From assembly GCA_963716735.1 (NCBI GenBank), contig OY970321.1, positions 2,418,001 through 2,482,000 of the forward strand: a stretch of 64,000 bases of DNA, read 5' to 3'. The notes below the pieces were generated by a model, which worked only from the letters and a program-made list of their open reading frames with translations, was not told where the DNA came from and ran no database searches. Below are positions 58,650 to 64,000 of this stretch, one piece after another. Position 1 is the first letter of the stretch; each line of letters starts with the position of its first letter. The position numbers were made by a program, and so were the translations under genes. The DNA comes from VRUE01 sp963716735 (GTDB lineage Bacteria > Actinomycetota > Thermoleophilia > Solirubrobacterales > 70-9).

Positions 58650-59198
58650 CTCGTTCCTTTCGTCCGGCCGCACGTTTGCGCACCGAATACTGGTAAGCAA
58701 GTTATTGCGAACCGCAGTGTTGCACAGTCCAACAGGAGTCTCGCTGAGAAATTGTCACTACGAACAATATTCTGGCCGGATTGGCTTATTGCACACTGAC
58801 TACTTAGACAGACCTCGAAAGTCCGGAGTGTTAAGTGGCGCGTTCCGCTTGCCGCTCGGGTGAGATTCGTACCACGTTGTGAGCGAGGCTGTGGAGCGGT
58901 CATCGGTGTCAAACGCCGGCTGCCGAGGAAGTGGCACACACCGGTTTACGCGCTAGGTGACGTGATGGATGAAGTCCAGTCGGCTCGGCCCTGGGTGGAC
59001 ACCAGCCAGCCGGTGTGAGCGTGCCAGAGCCCCGCCAGTACTCCGCCCACACCATCCGTGTCCGACGTGCGGACTGTGTGGACGGCGTCCTTAATCAGTG
59101 TGCGCGTGGTGCTTGCGATGGTCGGCGACCCACGATCACGCGGCGGCTGCGGCGCTTGGCATCCGCCCTCGCCCTCGTGGGCGCGATATAGATGCCCC
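58650..59198. other. Gene-free 550-bp stretch, A/T-rich at its left part
   Basis: The left part (about 58680-58830) is much richer in A/T than the rest of the window, and the remainder resembles coding DNA without an acceptable frame. Stop-free frames here (up to about 110 codons) give no recognisable protein. It may be a decayed gene or imported fragment; no repeats or integrase traces were seen. Confidence 0.35.
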
Positions 59199-59906
59199 AT
59201 GCACTTGAGGGAGCGGCCGATGACGATTCGGCGCCTGGCGATGGCGGCGTTGGGCGGGCAGCTCGTTTGGCTCGCCTTCGTTGCGTTCGGCGGGCTGTGG
59301 GAGCCCGGCTACAGCGAGGTCCGCGACGCGGTCAGCTTTCTCGGGGCGCGCAATGCCGCCAGCCCGTGGGTCTTCGATGCTGTTGTGGCGATCTCCGGTC
59401 TCTCGCTGATCGCCCTCGCGAGTGGGCTGGCGCTCGATGGTCCCCGCGGCTTGCGCGGACGGCTTGGACCCGCGCTGATTGCCTTCACTGGCGTGGCGCA
59501 GATTCTCGACGGCTTCCCCTTTCCTGCCGACTGTCGCGAGACCATCGATGCGGGCTGTCATGCTCGCGAACTCGCAGGAGAAGTCCCTTGGCAACACGTC
59601 GCCCACGGCTGGACGTACTTCCTCGGTGCTATCGCGCTTCTGCTTTCCGTCTTCGCGATGGCCTGGCGATTTCGCGGCGACCCCCGCTGGGGTAGGGCCG
59701 ATCTGCTGGCGCTGGTGGGAGGCATCCTCGCGATCGCGATCTTCGGCGGTCTCTTCTTCGCCACCAGCAACGCAGGAGGCCACTACGGGCTCGTCCAGCG
59801 CTTTGCACTCGTGTCGGCTGTTGCGTGGGTCGGAGCGCTGGCGCTGGCGCTGGTCGATCTCTACGGCCACCAGCGCCTCCTCGGAGAGAGCCCTCCGGCT
59901 GTTTAG
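59199..59906 (+). CDS. DUF998-like integral membrane protein
   Basis: The 235-residue protein has six hydrophobic segments (RLAMAALGGQLVWLAFVAFGGLW, VFDAVVAISGLSLIALASGLAL, GPALIAFTGVAQILDGFPFPADC, HGWTYFLGAIALLLSVFAMAW and two more). The pattern, including FPADCRETIDAGCHARE in a loop and a late conserved GHY, fits the DUF998 family of unknown function. ATG 59199 follows TATAGA by 6 nt (leaderless), while ATG 59220 has GAGGGAG upstream; both are plausible. The stop overlaps the convergent gene by 4 bp. Confidence 0.75.
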   Translation: MHLRERPMTIRRLAMAALGGQLVWLAFVAFGGLWEPGYSEVRDAVSFLGARNAASPWVFDAVVAISGLSLIALASGLALDGPRGLRGRLGPALIAFTGVAQILDGFPFPADCRETIDAGCHARELAGEVPWQHVAHGWTYFLGAIALLLSVFAMAWRFRGDPRWGRADLLALVGGILAIAIFGGLFFATSNAGGHYGLVQRFALVSAVAWVGALALALVDLYGHQRLLGESPPAV

Positions 59907-60529
59907 CGCTGTCGCTGCTTGGGCAGCGTGCGGAAGACGACATCCCAGAGGGGAGAGGAGACGCCGTAGCCGTAACGGTGATCCTGGAAGTGATGACGCA
60001 TGTGCTGCTCGCGCAGGCGCTTCCCGAGGTCGCTCTTCGGGACGAAGTGGTGCACGTAGTAGTGCGTGTAGTCGTAGAAGAGATAGCCGGCGAGGAAGCC
60101 GCCGAAGAGCGGGTAGGCCGCCGGCGTGCCGAAGATCAGGGTGAAGGCGAAGAAGAAGAGCGCGGCCAGCGGGATCGAGACCGCCGGTGGCATCACCAGC
60201 CGCATCTTGTCGTTCGGATGGTCGTGGTGGATGCCGTGGATGATGAAGTGCATGCGGCGGCCGAGAGCGTTGTCGGGCTCCCAGTGGAAGACGAGCCGGT
60301 GCAGCCAGTACTCGGTCAGGGTCCAGATGCCGACCCCGCCGAGGCTGAGCAGGATCAGCTGCCAGGCGGCCTTGCCCTGGTCGGCGGCGAGCCACTCCAT
60401 GACGACGATCACGGGCACGAAGACGATCGCTGGGATCGCCGGATGGACCCGCGAGAAGAAGTTGAGGAATTCGCTCTCGAACAGCTGCGGCGAAGCCGCG
60501 AGCTTGTCGGTGCGGTCGTGAGCCTCCAT
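59903..60529 (-). CDS. Fatty acid 2-hydroxylase/sterol desaturase family protein
   Basis: The 208-residue membrane protein has the histidine clusters of the FA_hydroxylase family: EYWLHRLVFH, HFIIHGIHHDHPND, YDYTHYYVHH and REQHMRHHFQDHRYGYGVSSPLWDVVF. These ligate a di-iron centre. Similarity is closest to fatty acid 2-hydroxylases, so it probably hydroxylates membrane lipids. ATG 60529 follows TACCAT by 8 nt on the minus strand (leaderless). Confidence 0.9.
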   Translation of the reverse strand: MEAHDRTDKLAASPQLFESEFLNFFSRVHPAIPAIVFVPVIVVMEWLAADQGKAAWQLILLSLGGVGIWTLTEYWLHRLVFHWEPDNALGRRMHFIIHGIHHDHPNDKMRLVMPPAVSIPLAALFFFAFTLIFGTPAAYPLFGGFLAGYLFYDYTHYYVHHFVPKSDLGKRLREQHMRHHFQDHRYGYGVSSPLWDVVFRTLPKQRQR

Positions 60530-60655
60530 CGTGCCCAATGGTAGCGACGGGTGGAGCCGACCCCCGCAAGACGCGGGGAAGATGTGAAGACTCTGTGTAA
60601 AGAACGTTGCGCTTTGCGGAATCAGGCGTCACGGAAGTGTCACGGCATTGGCAAC

Positions 60656-60850
60656 ATGCCGCCCGTGCCACGCAAGAAGAAACCCAGCTGCGACGACTGC
60701 TACTTCCGCAAGAACCAGCTCTGCGCCCTGCAGCTCGAGGAGCCCTGCACGACCTTTCGGCCCAACCGCCCCGAGGGGCTGGTACCTCCCAGGCAACCAG
60801 TTCTTCTCATGCGACCTCCCCGCTGGGCTACTCAGTCGCAGCCGGCGTAG
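60656..60850 (+). CDS. Small cysteine-rich protein, 64 aa
   Basis: The frame encodes MPPVPRKKKPSCDDCYFRKNQLCALQLEEPCTTFRP and a proline-rich tail. The CxxC-x7-C-x6-C cluster suggests a small metal-binding or redox protein. No named family was recognised. It has no good ribosome site. The upstream 60530-60655 gap shows no gene. Moderately supported by composition and its position before hsp20. Confidence 0.5.
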   Translation: MPPVPRKKKPSCDDCYFRKNQLCALQLEEPCTTFRPNRPEGLVPPRQPVLLMRPPRWATQSQPA

Positions 60851-60915
60851 AAGCGCTTCGCGAGGCATCGTCGAGGCGATTCCGCCCGCTTCTCATGACG
60901 GCTATGTTTTGCGCC

Positions 60916-61358
60916 ATGCCCGAACGGGACGTATTCGCGAACTTTGCCCGCATGCGCAGGGAGATGGACCAGATGCTTGGTGGCGCTTGGGGGCGAACGA
61001 CCTACGTGAGCCGCCGCAGCAGCGGATTTTCCCCGAACGTCGACGTCTACTACTGCGGCGATCCGCAGAGAGCAGTCGTGAAGGTGGATTTAGCTGGGGT
61101 CGACCTGGAGCAGGTTGGGATCGAGGTCAGCGGCAGGCAGCTGGCGATCGTCGGGGAACGGCCGGTGCAGGAGACCGAGGGGCGGGTCTACCAGCAGGTT
61201 GAGATTCCCTCGGGTCCTTTCCGCCGCGTGGTCGAGCTGCAGGTCGACGTCGATGCCGACCAGGCCAAGGCGACCTATGAGGACGGGATCCTGCGGATCG
61301 ACCTGCCGCTGCGCGATCCGGCGCAGACGACTCGCCGGGTGCCGATAGGGCGCGACTG

Positions 61359-61359
<1 letters not shown>
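60916..61359 (+). CDS. Hsp20/alpha-crystallin small heat-shock protein
   Basis: The 147-residue protein contains an alpha-crystallin domain (VDVYYCGDPQRAVVKVDLAGVDLEQVGIEVSGRQLAIVGERP, YQQVEIPSGPFRRVVELQVDVDADQAKATYEDGILRIDLPL). It holds unfolded proteins in an ATP-independent way. ATG 60916 follows TATGTT by 7 nt (leaderless); the frame is open upstream. It overlaps lon by 1 bp (TGATG), a chaperone-protease operon. Confidence 0.92.
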
Positions 61360-63761
<2,402 letters not shown>

Positions 63762-63766
63762 GGACC

Positions 63767-64000
63767 ATGGAGGCAGCCGAAGCCCTGGGCAGGGGCAACC
63801 TGTCGACGTTTTATGAGGCGATTCGCGAGGCGATGCGAGCGCGCTCGCGGACCTTCTGGATCGTCGCCGGCCTGACCGTCCTCGCCGCGGTGCTGCGCTT
63901 CGCGACGCTGGGGGTGCAGGCCTACCACCACGACGAGATCGTCACCGCCAGCCGGGTTCTGCGCGACGGTTTCTGGCACGCGATGGAAGCGGTCGGCTTC
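63767..64000 (+). CDS. Membrane glycosyltransferase-like protein (5' end only)
   Basis: Seventy-eight codons are visible from ATG 63767, 5 bp after the lon stop, with AGGA just upstream. The product starts with a hydrophilic segment, then one transmembrane helix (FWIVAGLTVLAAVLRFATLGV) and a first external loop with YHHDEIVTASRVL. The acidic pair after His in the first loop resembles GT39/GT83-type GT-C glycosyltransferases. The remainder lies outside the window. Confidence 0.65.
   Translation, partial: MEAAEALGRGNLSTFYEAIREAMRARSRTFWIVAGLTVLAAVLRFATLGVQAYHHDEIVTASRVLRDGFWHAMEAVGF

Overview
The window is a densely packed chromosomal segment of a high-GC bacterium. GC-rich codon use, a large Alu-containing SRP RNA, many GTG/TTG starts, frequent leaderless promoters (a TAnnnT hexamer 6-10 nt before the start codon) and the gene content (MlaE-type permeases, AidB, NADP-IDH next to malate dehydrogenase, DUF5995-like and DUF998-like proteins) suggest a deep-branching actinobacterium, most likely Thermoleophilia/Solirubrobacterales. 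That placement is inference; there is no rRNA to confirm it.

Layout. 1-2660: an MFS exporter followed by a peptide-type ABC substrate-binding lipoprotein cut by the window edge. 3113-5837: an HD-GYP protein and a zinc alcohol dehydrogenase, the latter bracketed by two inverted copies of a palindromic repeat. 5898-11583: secreted NTR-like protein, GntR regulator with two MlaE permeases, a broken GST gene, PCD, ArfB, VOC and DUF5995-like genes. 11622-15012: a one-gene restriction-modification island inserted at the 3' end of tRNA-Val(CAC), with a 27-bp duplication of the tRNA end. 15270-22972: secreted protein, cation/proton antiporter, SRP RNA, ABC-2 exporter, acetolactate decarboxylase and a polytopic membrane protein. 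23032-25726: the dnaX-ebfC-recR operon. 26103-30359: small membrane protein, large secreted hydrolase-like protein, degenerate GGDEF protein and MerR regulator. 30384-37490: pstS divergent from pstCAB, then three zinc-ribbon proteins, one fused to a phosphoesterase, with a shared Pho-box-like motif. 37456-40547: MMPL transporter, PadR repressor with a clear operator, and an orphan winged-helix protein. 40708-45642: lysC-asd, CPA1 antiporter, DHA2 exporter. 45639-49421: sdhA-sdhB plus an HdrB-like subunit in place of normal membrane anchors. 49473-60529: M28 and M50 proteases, PKD/propeller protein, AidB, icd-mdh, AT-hook protein, DUF998-like protein, fatty-acid hydroxylase. 60656-64000: small Cys-rich protein, Hsp20-lon operon, and the start of a membrane glycosyltransferase-like gene.

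The most unusual signal is repeat structure. Four copies of a ~115-bp palindromic element (4540, 5724, 50661, 58131) share a conserved interior, while each copy has its own 20-23-bp terminal arms that stay self-complementary: covariation between copies. Two further stem-loop elements with ~23-25-bp perfect outer arms lie in frame inside coding sequences (dnaX and the membrane protein at 21404), and a related-looking one lies between pstB and the zinc-ribbon genes. Together they look like short palindromic elements that move within this genome, some tolerated inside proteins.

Functionally the window joins housekeeping (DNA replication/repair, SRP, Lon/Hsp20), central metabolism (sdh, icd, mdh, aspartate pathway), phosphate uptake with a probable Pho-controlled phosphoesterase, and several drug/ion exporters with local regulators.
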